DNA from: Luteimonas viscosa
GTDB lineage: Bacteria > Pseudomonadota > Gammaproteobacteria > Xanthomonadales > Xanthomonadaceae
Reading direction: 5' to 3'
DNA length: 64,000 nt
Assembly (NCBI RefSeq): GCF_008244685.1
Contig: NZ_VTFT01000001.1
Location: 2,273,248 to 2,337,247, forward strand
Shown: positions 16,645 to 25,104 of the stretch, piece after piece
Layout of the letters: each line of letters begins with the position of its first letter
Numbering within the stretch: position 1 is the stretch's first letter
Program-made: the position numbers and the translations under genes
The notes under the pieces: model-generated
Databases searched by the model: none
Seen by the model: only the letters and a program-made list of their open reading frames with translations
Told to the model about the DNA's origin: nothing

Positions 16645-16743
16645 CGCACCCGCGCGGGGGGCGGATGCATGCGTGGGCGTTGCGGGTTTGCCGCCGTGCG
16701 TCCCGGTCGACCGCGCGCTCGTGGCGTCCTTGCGGCCCGCGCG

Positions 16744-18144
16744 CTACTGCCCCCACTTCCCGCTGCGGCGCATGACGCCCCAGTAGTGCTTGCGGCGGGA
16801 GAACCACTGCCACATGCCGCGGCAGCGCCACAGCGTGTTGAGCTGGCGGTAGCCGAGGTTCTCCAGCACCGCCATCGCGAACATCAGCAGCATGTCGCGC
16901 TTGCGCGCGTACACTCGGAACGACAGGGTCTCCAGCAGCAGCCCGTTGACCGACAGCAGGATGCCCATGCCGATCGCCACCAGCAGGAACACGATCAGCG
17001 CCGCGGGCGAGACCACGCCCAGCGCGAACCCGCCGAGCATCACCACGTAGCCCGCCAGCTCGACCAGCGGGCCGATCCACTCGAACACCGCCATGAACGG
17101 CCACGCCAGCAGGCCGGCCGCGCCCGCGCGCGGACTCAGCGCCAGCCGCGCGTGCCGGGTCAGGCTCTCGGCCAGGCCGCGCTGCCAGCGGCTGCGCTGG
17201 CGCCCGAGCGTGACCAGGTCCTCCGGCGCCTCGGTCCAGCAGATCGGATCGGGCAGGTAGCGGATGCGGTAGGGAATGCGGCGCTCGCGGTGCCAGCGGT
17301 GCAGGCGCACGACGAGCTCCATGTCCTCGCCCACGGTGGTGGTGCTGTAGCCGCCCACCGCCAGCACCCGCTCGCGGTTGAACAGGCCGAACGCGCCGGA
17401 GATGATCAGCACCGCGTTGAGCGGCGACCAGCCGAGCCGGCCGAGCAGGAACGCGCGCAGGTATTCGACGATCTGGAACCGCGCCACCCAGTTGCGCGGC
17501 AGTCCCGCGCGCACCAGGAATCCGCCGCGTACCTCCGAGCCGTTCGCCAGCCGCACGGTGCCGCCCGCGGCCACGGTGCGCTCGTCCTCCAGGAACGGCT
17601 GCACCACGCGCAGCAGGCTGTCGCGCTGCAGGATGGAGTCGGCGTCGACCGCGCAGAACAACGTGTGGCGCGCGGCGTTGATGCCGGCGTTGAGCGCGTC
17701 GGCCTTGCCGCCGTTGTCCTTGTCGATCACCCGCAGGTTGGCGTAGCGCCGCGAACGGTAGACCACGCGGATCGGCTTGTGCTCCAGCGTGCGCCGCATC
17801 GGTTCGGGGTGCGGCACCAGCTCGAATTCCTCGCGCAGCACCTCGAGGGTGCGGTCGCGCGAGCCGTCGTTGATCACCACCACCTCGAAATCGGGGTACT
17901 GCAGTTGCAGCATCGAGCGCACCGAGGTGCGGATGGTCGCCTCCTCGTTGTAGCCGGGCACCAGCAGCGAGATCGGCGGCTCCACGCCGAGGTAGGGCGC
18001 CTCGTCGCCCAGCGCGCTGCGCTGGCGCATGTAGCCGCGCAGGCTGGCCATCGACAGCAGGTTGAGCGCCAGGTAGCCGCCGTTGAGCGCGAGGAAGTAT
18101 CCGATGAAGACCACCTGCGCCCACCACAGCCAGCCGCCGCTCAC
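16744..18144 (-). CDS. Processive GT2 glycosyltransferase (BcsA/PgaC-like)
   Basis: A 466-residue membrane glycosyltransferase. An N-terminal helix is followed by the GT2 core: LLVPGYNEE, NDGSRDRT, KADALNAG, the metal-binding VDADS, the GED base region and the QRSRWQRG motif (QxxRW) typical of processive synthases making beta-linked polymers. Four C-terminal membrane helices follow. The start is a GTG overlapping the stop of the HEAT-repeat gene (GTGA). It is the last gene of an operon with a hybrid kinase, regulator and YaiO barrel, so an exopolysaccharide product is likely. Confidence 0.92.
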   Translation of the reverse strand: MSGGWLWWAQVVFIGYFLALNGGYLALNLLSMASLRGYMRQRSALGDEAPYLGVEPPISLLVPGYNEEATIRTSVRSMLQLQYPDFEVVVINDGSRDRTLEVLREEFELVPHPEPMRRTLEHKPIRVVYRSRRYANLRVIDKDNGGKADALNAGINAARHTLFCAVDADSILQRDSLLRVVQPFLEDERTVAAGGTVRLANGSEVRGGFLVRAGLPRNWVARFQIVEYLRAFLLGRLGWSPLNAVLIISGAFGLFNRERVLAVGGYSTTTVGEDMELVVRLHRWHRERRIPYRIRYLPDPICWTEAPEDLVTLGRQRSRWQRGLAESLTRHARLALSPRAGAAGLLAWPFMAVFEWIGPLVELAGYVVMLGGFALGVVSPAALIVFLLVAIGMGILLSVNGLLLETLSFRVYARKRDMLLMFAMAVLENLGYRQLNTLWRCRGMWQWFSRRKHYWGVMRRSGKWGQ

Positions 18145-19226
18145 GGGTGGCGCTCCGCGATCGCGCGCCGCAGCGCGTCGCGGCCGTAGCGGTCCGCCAC
18201 GGTGTCGGCGACGCGCTCGACCGCCGCGCGGTCGAAGCCGGGCTGGGCGGCGATGGCGTCGGCCGCTTCCTGGCGCACCGCCCAGTCGGGGTCGGGCAGC
18301 AGGGCCAGCAGCTGGTCGAGATCCTTGAGCGCCGCCTGCTTGCCCAGCGCCTTGAGTGCGGCCAGGCGCACGCCGGCGTCGGCATCGGCCAGTGCCTGCG
18401 ACAGGCGGGGGCGGTCGGAGCCGTCGCGCAGCGATCCCACCACCTGCAGCGCGGCCTGGCGCAGCCCCGGATCGGCGGAGTCCCGCGGGCGGTCGAGCAC
18501 GGCGCGCGACCAGCCGGCCAGCACCGCCGGATCCGCCCACTGCGTGAGCGGCGCGATCCGCCGCTGTGCCGGCACCGGTGCGGACTGCAACGCGTCGAGC
18601 AGGGGCGGCGAGACCGCCGCGCGCCCGGCCAGCTGGCACAGCGCGGCGACGCGCTGCGGGGTCCAGTCCTGGCGCGCCACCACCACCGGCAGCAGGTCGC
18701 GCATCGCGCGCGCTGCGTCGATGGTGACCAGCACTTCGGCCGCGGCCAGCGCGAGGAAGGGATTGTCGTGGCGCAGGAAGCGCGCCACCACGTCCCAGTG
18801 GACGGCGTCGGCGAGTTCGCGTAGCACCGCCAGCGCCAGCAGGCGCAGGTGGATGCCGCGGCGGCGCAGCAGCGCCAGCGCGAACCGGTCCAGCGCGTAG
18901 GCCTGCAGCAGGCGGTTGAGCCGCGCATGCGCCTCGCCGCGCAGCTGGCGCTGGGTGCGGCTCCACAGCAGCAGGAACCACAGCCGCTGCTGCGCGCGCG
19001 GCGCCGGCCACGGCGGCGGCGCACGTTCGTACAGCGTGGCCTCGGCCAGCCGCGGTCGCCAGTCGGCGTCGAAGCCGCGGCGCCGCACCAGGCGCCGGCT
19101 GGCGAGTTCGGCCAGCACCAGCACCTGCCCCAGCGTCAGCAGCGTCACCGCGGCCAGCGCGGCGGTGACGTACACGGCCCAGCGCAGGACCGGATCGGCC
19201 AGCGCGATGGCGAGCCAGTCGGGCAT
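18141..19226 (-). CDS. Membrane-anchored HEAT-repeat protein
   Basis: A 361-residue protein with an N-terminal membrane helix (about 15-38) followed by a cytoplasmic all-helical region. Several HEAT-like repeats are visible late in the sequence: DPGLRQAALQVVGSL, DAGVRLAALKALGK, and DWAVRQEAADAIAA. It lies between the YaiO gene (3-base gap) and the glycosyltransferase (4-base overlap), so it is probably a scaffold or assembly partner of the synthase. No enzymatic motif was seen. Confidence 0.85.
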   Translation of the reverse strand: MPDWLAIALADPVLRWAVYVTAALAAVTLLTLGQVLVLAELASRRLVRRRGFDADWRPRLAEATLYERAPPPWPAPRAQQRLWFLLLWSRTQRQLRGEAHARLNRLLQAYALDRFALALLRRRGIHLRLLALAVLRELADAVHWDVVARFLRHDNPFLALAAAEVLVTIDAARAMRDLLPVVVARQDWTPQRVAALCQLAGRAAVSPPLLDALQSAPVPAQRRIAPLTQWADPAVLAGWSRAVLDRPRDSADPGLRQAALQVVGSLRDGSDRPRLSQALADADAGVRLAALKALGKQAALKDLDQLLALLPDPDWAVRQEAADAIAAQPGFDRAAVERVADTVADRYGRDALRRAIAERHP

Positions 19227-19229
19227 CGC

Positions 19230-20387
19230 TCAGAACGCCCGGCGCAGGCCCAGCTGCAGCCAGCGCCGGTCGTGGAAATCGCCCTGGCGCACGTAGCCCA
19301 GGCCCCACTGCAGCGCCCAGGCATCGGACAGGCCGTGGCGCCCCTGCAGCGCGAGCGCGCGCACCTGGCTGGCGACCACCTGCGTGCCCTGCAGCACGTC
19401 CTCGCTGCCCGCGGTCAGCCGCAGGCCGATCACGTCGCGTTCGCCGTAGTAGCGGTCGATCGCGGCGTCGTGGCCGTTGACGCGTTCGCCGTCGACATCG
19501 GTGCGGTTGAAGGTGTAGCCCAGCCGCCAGTCGCCGACATATTGCTCCACCGCCAGCGCCAGCCGCTCGACGGTGACCTCGGGGTAGCGCGTGCGGCGCA
19601 GGCCCGCGGCCAGCACGGTGCCGCCTTCGAAGGCGTGCTGCATGCGCACGTCGCCGAACCAGCGCGGCTGGAAGTCCGAGCCGGGCCAGGCGCCGCCATC
19701 GAGCTGCAGCGTCCAGCGCGGCGCCACCGGCAGCGCGACGCCGGCCTCCAGGCCGCTGTCGACCAGGCCGAAGCGGCGTTCGCGCGCCGCGGCGACGTAC
19801 CAGCCACGGCCGTCGCCGCGGCTCGACACGTCGAGGCGCTGGCCCTGCCAGGGATCGAGGCTTCGGGTCAGCCATTCGTGGCGGGCGCTCACGCCGATCT
19901 CGCGGAACCGCGGGGCCACGCGATACCCGCCGTCGACCAGGCTGCCGCGCTCCGCCCCAGGCGCGGGCAGCGTCGACGGCGACGGCTCCGGCCGCATCTG
20001 TCGCCGCAGGTCGTCCAGTCCCGGATGCATCGGCGCGATCGCCTCCAGCCGCGCCACGCTCGCCTGGGCCGCGGCGCGGTCGCCCGACCACAACTGGGCC
20101 TGCGCGCGGCCGAACAGGTAGTCGGCATTGCCGGGTTCGCGCGCCAGCAGTGCGTCGTACAGCGGCAGCGCCTCGGCCGCGCGCTGCTGCCAGGCGAGGA
20201 CCCGCGCCAGCTGGAAGCGCGCGGCATCGTCGTCCGGCGCGTCCGCCAGCCGCTCGCGCAGCAGCCGCTCGGCGCCGGCCCAGTCCTCCGCGGCCAGTCG
20301 CGCGTCCACCCCGGACCCCACCTGCGCCATGGCGTGCGCGCCCGCCAGCACCAGCAGTGCGGCCAGCAGGCAGCGCGCGAAATTCAT
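19230..20387 (-). CDS. YaiO family outer-membrane beta-barrel with TPR
   Basis: The 385-residue product has a signal peptide (ending AHAMAQ), two or three TPR-like helical repeats (about 25-130; DDAARFQLARVLAWQQRAAEALPLYDALL), and a C-terminal YaiO barrel ending in Phe (LQLGLRRAF). The TPR-plus-barrel layout is that of exopolysaccharide exporters, a plausible role beside a processive GT2. Its ATG overlaps the regulator's stop (ATGA). Confidence 0.9.
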   Translation of the reverse strand: MNFARCLLAALLVLAGAHAMAQVGSGVDARLAAEDWAGAERLLRERLADAPDDDAARFQLARVLAWQQRAAEALPLYDALLAREPGNADYLFGRAQAQLWSGDRAAAQASVARLEAIAPMHPGLDDLRRQMRPEPSPSTLPAPGAERGSLVDGGYRVAPRFREIGVSARHEWLTRSLDPWQGQRLDVSSRGDGRGWYVAAARERRFGLVDSGLEAGVALPVAPRWTLQLDGGAWPGSDFQPRWFGDVRMQHAFEGGTVLAAGLRRTRYPEVTVERLALAVEQYVGDWRLGYTFNRTDVDGERVNGHDAAIDRYYGERDVIGLRLTAGSEDVLQGTQVVASQVRALALQGRHGLSDAWALQWGLGYVRQGDFHDRRWLQLGLRRAF

Positions 20388-20770
20388 GCGGCCCTCCGCA
20401 TCAGCCGCCGCAACCGCGCCAGCACTTCCTCCGGCTGGAACGGCTTGGTCACGTAATCGTCGGCGCCGAGGTCGAGCGCGCGCACGATGTCCACCTCGCG
20501 CGCCTTGGCGGTGAGCATCAGCACCGGCACCTCGCGCCAGCCGGGCTGCGCGCGCAGGCGCTCCACGATCTCGATGCCGTCGTGGTAGGGCAGCATGATG
20601 TCCAGCACCACCGCGTGCGGCGGCGGCTGCTCCAGCCGCGCCAGCGCCTCGCGCCCGTCGGCGGCGTGGTCCACCGTGAAGCCTTCGCGCTGGAACAGGA
20701 AGCGCAGGATGTAGGCGATGTCCTCCTCGTCCTCGACCACCAGCACGTGTGGCGCGGCCTGTGCGTTCAT
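20384..20770 (-). CDS. Single-domain response regulator
   Basis: A 128-residue receiver with no output domain: acidic ED pair (VVEDEED), acceptor Asp in VVLDIMLPYHDG, Thr in MLTAKA and Lys in TKPFQPEEVLARLRRL. It has ATGA overlaps at both ends, with the hybrid kinase before and YaiO after. With no DNA-binding domain it probably acts by protein contact, either as a phosphorelay element or directly on the polysaccharide machinery. Confidence 0.95.
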   Translation of the reverse strand: MNAQAAPHVLVVEDEEDIAYILRFLFQREGFTVDHAADGREALARLEQPPPHAVVLDIMLPYHDGIEIVERLRAQPGWREVPVLMLTAKAREVDIVRALDLGADDYVTKPFQPEEVLARLRRLMRRAA

Positions 20771-23586
20771 GGCATCGGATGTCCTTTTGTCGTGGGCCGC
20801 GGGGGCCAGTTGCGCAGGTAGTCGCCGATCACCGCCGCCAGGGTGGCGCCGCTGTGGCGCGACTTCACCAGCCGTCGCAGCACCAGGCCGCTGTCGGCGC
20901 CGGGCACCACCGCGTCGGTGTCCAGCGCGGAGAAGATGATCGCGAGCGTCGGCGGGCTGGCGGCCGCGAGTTCGGCCAGCAGTTCGCTGCCGTCGCCGTC
21001 GGGCAGCATCAGGTCGAGGATGACCAGGTCGTGGTGGCGGGCCGCCAGTTCGCGGCGCGCCTCGGCGAGGCTGCCCGCGCCGTGCAGCCGCAGCGCTTCG
21101 TCCTCCAGCAGGTGCGCGACCAGGGTGCGCAGGTCGGCGTCGTCCTCCACGTGCAGCACCTGCGCGGGCGCCCCGGAACCGCGCAGGCAGGCGCGCACCG
21201 CCTCGACCACGCGCGCCGGATCCAGCGGCTTGTGCAGCCAGTCGACGATGCCCACCGCGCCGCCGCTCACCGCCTCGCGCTCCGGGGCCGGCGGCTGCAC
21301 GCCCAGCGCCAGGATCGGCAGGTGGCGGTAGGCCTGCTGGCTGCGCAGCGCGCGCACGAACGCGAGCCCGTCCTCGTCGGGCAGGGCGAGGTTGACCGTG
21401 AGCGCATACACCGGAGTGGACGCCAGCACCTGGCGCGCCTGGGCGGCGGAGGCGGCGACCACGGTCGCGTGACCGTGCTGTTCCAGCAGCGCCGCAAGCT
21501 GCGTCGCCGCGGCCGTATCGCCGTCCACCAGCAGCACGCGCTGGCGGCCCTCCGCATCGACCGGCGACACCGCGTCGCGCCGCGTCCGCGGCAGGCGCAC
21601 GAAGAAGCAGGTGCCGTGGTCGGTCTGGGTGTCGAAGCCGATGCTGCCGCCGAGCTGTTCCACCAGCGAGCGGGTGATCGCGAGCCCGAGCCCGGTGCCG
21701 CCGCGCGTGCGCACGTCGGAGGAATCGGCCTGGGCGAAGCGCTCGAACACGCGTCCGCGGAACGCCTCTGGAATCCCCGCACCGCGGTCGGCGACCGAGA
21801 CCTCGACGTGGTCGTCGCGCACCGCCAGCACCACCACCACCTCCTCGCCCTGCGGCGAATGCTTGATCGCGTTCGACAGCAGGTTCGCCATCACCTGGGC
21901 GAAGCGGTCCGGGTCCACGTCCACCTCGGCGTCCTCGCCGGGCACCAGGTGCACGCGCACGCCGAATTCGCCGGCATAGCCGCCGATCTGCTCGATCGCC
22001 TGTGCCAGCAGCGGCCGCAGCGCCAGTGGCTGCAGGTTCAGCACCAGGCGGCCGCTCTCGAGCTTCTCGATGTCGAGGATGTCGTTGATCAGCCGCACCA
22101 GGCGTTCGCTGTTCTTGTGCGCGATCTCCAGCAGCGGCCGCATCGCTTCGGGCACCTCGCCGGCCATGCCGCCGGTGACCATCGACAGCCCGCCGCGGAT
22201 CGCGGTCAGCGGCGTGCGCAGCTCGTGGCTGACGGTCGAGATGAACTCCGCCTTCATGCGTTCGACCTGGCGCCGCGCGGACACGTCCACCGCCACCGCC
22301 AGCACCAGCTGCTGCTGGTCGGACAGCGCCATCGGCCGCTTCAGCAGCTGGAACCAGCGTTCGTGGCCGTGCACGTCGGCCACCGCCAGCTCCGGGCGGC
22401 GCAGTTCCGAGGCCTCGCGCAGCAGCGCGGTGTCGCCGTCGAGCAGCGGCGCCAGCAGGTCGCCGCCGGGCAGGTCCTCGACGCGCTGGCCCTCGACCTG
22501 CCCGGGCTGCAGGCCGAGCAGCGCCGCGAAGGCCTGGTTGCACAGCAGCACGCGGCCGCCGGCGTCGCGCACGAAGATCAGGTTCTCGTCGGCGTCCACC
22601 ACGCTGCGCAGGAACGCCTGCTGGTCGCGCAGGCGCCGGCGGGCGCGCGCCGCCTCGGTGACGTTGCGCACGATGGCCAGGCTTTCGCCGCCGTCGCTGC
22701 GCGCGATGCGCACCTCGTGGTCGCGTCCGCCGTCATCGTGCCAGTCGAACGCGACCAGGCTGCGGTCCGGGTGGCGGGCGAGGTCGGCGAACGCGCCGGC
22801 CAGGCCGGCCGGCACTTCGCCGCGCTGGCCGCCCGCCTGCGACAGCACTTCGATGCGGCCGTCGGCATGCAGTTCGTACAGGTCGTCGGGCACGGCGCGC
22901 AGCAGCGCGGCCTGGCGCGCCTCGCCGGCGCCCGCGATGCGCGCCAGCTGCGCCTGGCGCCGCAGGGTGCGGTTCATGGCGCGCAGGAACCAGACCATCA
23001 GCAGCGCGATCACCAGGCTGCCGCCCAGCACCTGCCAGCGGCCGCGTTCCAGGATCGAGGCGGCCAGTGCGGTGCGCCGGGCGAGCAGCGCGCGTTCCTT
23101 GGTTTCGAGTTCGCCCAGCTGCGCGCGCAGCGCGTCCATCGTTTCCTTGCCGCCGGCGGAAGCCACCGCCTGTGCCGCCCGCTCCAGGCCGAGCCGGTCG
23201 CGGCGCTCGACGTTGGCCGCCGCGATCTCCAGCCGGCGCGCGATGTCCGCGTCGAGCTTCGCCAGCCACGTCGCGCGCTCGCGGCCGGCCAGCATGCGGC
23301 CCAGCTCATCGCGCAGGGACCCGAGCCGTTCGCGGCCGTCGCGATAGGGCGCCAGATAGTCCGGAGCCGCCGTCAGCACGTAGCCGCGCGAGCCCGTCTC
23401 CACGTCCTGCAGCGCCGAGAACATGCCCTGCACCACGGTGATCAGTTCGAGGCTGTCGGCGATGGCGGCGTTGGTGTCGAGCAGCACGTCCTGGGTGCGC
23501 TTGCCCTGCCAGGCCATCAGGCTCAGCAGCACCAGCGCGGCGGCGAAGCCGAGGTTGTGCAGGGTCGTGCCGGACGGCAGGCGCAA
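20767..23586 (-). CDS. CHASE3-PAS hybrid histidine kinase with two receivers
   Basis: A 939-residue protein. Order: membrane helix (~10-27), CHASE3 periplasmic domain (LQDVETGSRGYVLT), second helix (~185-205), two PAS-like regions (the second VRDAGGRVLLCNQAFAALLG), DHp box EFISTVSHELRTPLTAIRGG, ATPase boxes NLLSNAIKHS, DRGAGIP and GTGLGLAI, then two receivers. In the first receiver the acceptor position is Asn (LTVNLALPDEDG), so it is probably not phosphorylated; the second has Asp (VILDLMLPDGDG). It heads the YaiO-HEAT-GT2 operon. The ligand is unknown. Confidence 0.93.
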   Translation of the reverse strand: MRLPSGTTLHNLGFAAALVLLSLMAWQGKRTQDVLLDTNAAIADSLELITVVQGMFSALQDVETGSRGYVLTAAPDYLAPYRDGRERLGSLRDELGRMLAGRERATWLAKLDADIARRLEIAAANVERRDRLGLERAAQAVASAGGKETMDALRAQLGELETKERALLARRTALAASILERGRWQVLGGSLVIALLMVWFLRAMNRTLRRQAQLARIAGAGEARQAALLRAVPDDLYELHADGRIEVLSQAGGQRGEVPAGLAGAFADLARHPDRSLVAFDWHDDGGRDHEVRIARSDGGESLAIVRNVTEAARARRRLRDQQAFLRSVVDADENLIFVRDAGGRVLLCNQAFAALLGLQPGQVEGQRVEDLPGGDLLAPLLDGDTALLREASELRRPELAVADVHGHERWFQLLKRPMALSDQQQLVLAVAVDVSARRQVERMKAEFISTVSHELRTPLTAIRGGLSMVTGGMAGEVPEAMRPLLEIAHKNSERLVRLINDILDIEKLESGRLVLNLQPLALRPLLAQAIEQIGGYAGEFGVRVHLVPGEDAEVDVDPDRFAQVMANLLSNAIKHSPQGEEVVVVLAVRDDHVEVSVADRGAGIPEAFRGRVFERFAQADSSDVRTRGGTGLGLAITRSLVEQLGGSIGFDTQTDHGTCFFVRLPRTRRDAVSPVDAEGRQRVLLVDGDTAAATQLAALLEQHGHATVVAASAAQARQVLASTPVYALTVNLALPDEDGLAFVRALRSQQAYRHLPILALGVQPPAPEREAVSGGAVGIVDWLHKPLDPARVVEAVRACLRGSGAPAQVLHVEDDADLRTLVAHLLEDEALRLHGAGSLAEARRELAARHHDLVILDLMLPDGDGSELLAELAAASPPTLAIIFSALDTDAVVPGADSGLVLRRLVKSRHSGATLAAVIGDYLRNWPPRPTTKGHPMP

Positions 23587-23802
23587 ATGAGGTCACCGGA
23601 GGCGGTCCAGGCCGATGCTAGCGGCTCGCCGTCGTCGTGTCGTGGACACAGGTCGCAGGCCCGGACGGAGTTCACGTCCCAGGGCGGGGCGACCACGCGG
23701 AGTCGACATCCGCGCTGGTAACACGCAGACAGCCGCCCGGGCCTGCGCCGCTCCGCGCGCGTGGGTCCGACACCACCCGTGCCGATGCGCGGCGATACGC
23801 TG

Positions 23803-23850
23803 CGACGGCGACGGCGACGGCGACGGCGCGGCGACACGAGGCGACACGAG
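23803..23850. repeat. Short tandem repeats before the KTSC gene
   Basis: CGACGG is repeated four times (23803-23826), followed by two copies of a 10-bp unit GCGACACGAG (23831-23850), immediately before the ATG at 23854. Slippage here would alter the spacing of the SD (GAGG inside the second unit) from upstream elements without changing the reading frame. Confidence 0.7.
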
Positions 23851-23853
23851 GCG

Positions 23854-24081
23854 ATGAAACCCTATCGCGATGACGACGGCGATTCCGGCGTGGCCGCCTA
23901 CGAGAGCGGACCGGGCTGGATCGTCGTGCGCTTCCACCACGGCGGCACCTACCGCTACGACGACAGCCATCCCGGGCCCCTCCTCGTCATGGAGATGCAG
24001 CGTCTCGCGGACGCCGGCGCCGGCCTCAACACCTACATCAACCGCCACGTGCGCGACGACTACGCGCGCCGCCTCGCGTAG
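23854..24081 (+). CDS. KTSC-like domain protein
   Basis: A 75-residue protein. It matches the KTSC pattern in outline: a strand (GWIVVRFHHGGTYRYDD), a helix with LVMEMQRLADAGAGLNTYINRHVRDDY and a basic end. KTSC domains occur with lysyl-tRNA synthetase or alone and probably bind nucleic acid; the function of the single-domain form is not known. The start is chosen at the ATG with GAGG 5 bases upstream; the frame upstream is an Arg-rich shadow. Confidence 0.65.
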   Translation: MKPYRDDDGDSGVAAYESGPGWIVVRFHHGGTYRYDDSHPGPLLVMEMQRLADAGAGLNTYINRHVRDDYARRLA

Positions 24082-24091
24082 CCGCACAACC

Positions 24092-24335
24092 CGTAGCCCG
24101 GATAAGCCGTAGCCCGGATAAGCCCGCAGGGCGCATCCGGGGACGTGACCACCGAACGCCGGATCCGGAACCCACATGGCCTGTTCCGCGCAGGGAAAGA
24201 CTGCTCTGGCCTGCACAAGCGTCGTCCCGGTCCCGGGTGCGGCTTCGCCTTGCCCGGACTACGCGCGTCGTGGCCCGGACAATCCGTAGCCACGGACACG
24301 TCGTAGCCCGGATAAGCCCGCAGGGCGCATCCGGG
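24092..24335. repeat. REP-like cluster
   Basis: A 16-base truncated forward unit (24092-24107) is followed directly by a full forward unit (24108-24142), an inverted unit (24232-24263, CCCGGGTGCGGCTTCG..) and another forward unit (24302-24335). The truncated copy abutting a full copy suggests insertion of one unit into another. It fills the gap between the KTSC gene and the ArsR promoter. Confidence 0.85.
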
Positions 24336-24367
24336 ACGTTGTCACCCAGGACGCGCCCGGGCGCCAC

Positions 24368-24402
24368 TTGACACAATTAGATGATTAGCTAATCATCTCA
24401 TC
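24368..24402 (+). promoter_or_regulatory. Promoter with palindromic operator; likely leaderless
   Basis: TTGACA (24368-24373) is followed after about 16-17 bases by TAATCA/AATCAT as -10. A perfect 18-bp palindrome GATGATTAGCTAATCATC (24380-24397) covers the -10 and is the expected ArsR-family operator. The predicted transcription start falls at or next to the ATG at 24403 and no SD is present, so the mRNA is probably leaderless. Confidence 0.7.
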
Positions 24403-24705
24403 ATGAGCCAGGTGTTCAAAGCCCTTTCCGACCCCACCCGCAGGCGCGTGCTGCAGCTGCTGCGCAAGGGTCCGCTGAGCGCCGGCGAGCTGAGCGCCCG
24501 GTTCGACGTGTCCAAGCCGACGATGTCGGCGCACTTCGCGGTACTGAAGGAGGCCGACCTCGTGGACACCGAGAAGGCCGGCAAGTCCGTCATCTACCAC
24601 CTGAAGCTCTCGGTGCTCGAGGAAGCGCTGCTGGGCTTCGCCCATTCCGTCGGCGTGGGCACCACCACAACGACGCCGAAGAAAAAGAGGGAGATCGCAC
24701 GATGA
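24403..24705 (+). CDS. ArsR/SdpR-type autorepressor
   Basis: A 100-residue winged-helix repressor: FKALSDPTRRRVLQLLRKGPLSAGEL, recognition helix DVSKPTMSAHFAVLKEADLV and wing KSVIYHL. No metal-binding Cys cluster. It overlaps the SdpI-like gene by four bases (ATGA), the same gene pair as sdpR-sdpI in Bacillus, where SdpI immunity protein sequesters the repressor at the membrane. It probably represses its own promoter through the 18-bp palindrome. Confidence 0.93.
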   Translation: MSQVFKALSDPTRRRVLQLLRKGPLSAGELSARFDVSKPTMSAHFAVLKEADLVDTEKAGKSVIYHLKLSVLEEALLGFAHSVGVGTTTTTPKKKREIAR

Positions 24706-25082
24706 ACAGGGAACTGACCGGTTACATCGCCTGGGCCGTCGGCATCATCGCCGTGGCGCTCGTGGCGAGCTACGCGCGCAAGCTCGGCCATATCGACCAG
24801 GACACCACCACGCGCGTGGTGATCGGCCTCAACGGGCTGATGATCGCCTGGATCGGCAACCGCATGCCCAAGGCCGTGGCGCCCAGTGCCGCGATCCGCC
24901 AGGTCAGGCGCGTGGGCGGCTGGTCGATGGTGCTGAGCGGCCTGGTGTACGCGGGACTGTGGACCTTCGCGCCGATCCCGGTGGCGGTCGCGGGCGGATG
25001 CGCCGCGATCATCCTCGGCATCGCGGTGACATCCGTCTATTGCCTGAAGCTGCGGAACAAGGCGAACGCCACGGTCGCCTGA
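24702..25082 (+). CDS. SdpI-like membrane protein
   Basis: A 126-residue protein with four predicted membrane helices (GYIAWAVGIIAVALVASYA; VVIGLNGLMIAWIGNRMPK; GGWSMVLSGLVYAGLWTFA; VAGGCAAIILGIAVTSVY). IGLNGLMIAWIGNRMPK resembles the SdpI core GNxxPK. It is the second gene of the ArsR-SdpI operon. SdpI confers immunity to the SDP toxin and signals to SdpR in Bacillus; here no toxin gene is nearby, so it may sense another membrane stress. Confidence 0.8.
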   Translation: MNRELTGYIAWAVGIIAVALVASYARKLGHIDQDTTTRVVIGLNGLMIAWIGNRMPKAVAPSAAIRQVRRVGGWSMVLSGLVYAGLWTFAPIPVAVAGGCAAIILGIAVTSVYCLKLRNKANATVA

Positions 25083-25104
25083 CGCGCGCCGGAACGCGGC
25101 GCGC

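Noticed and set aside
20749..23721. 990-codon open frame antisense to the hybrid kinase
   Set aside because: Low-complexity His/Gln/Arg-rich translation with no recognisable domain; the kinase strand carries all conserved boxes.
24702..25082. Toxin-immunity operon by analogy with Bacillus sdpABC/sdpRI
   Set aside because: No SdpA, SdpB or SdpC-like gene is nearby; only the regulator and SdpI-like protein are supported.
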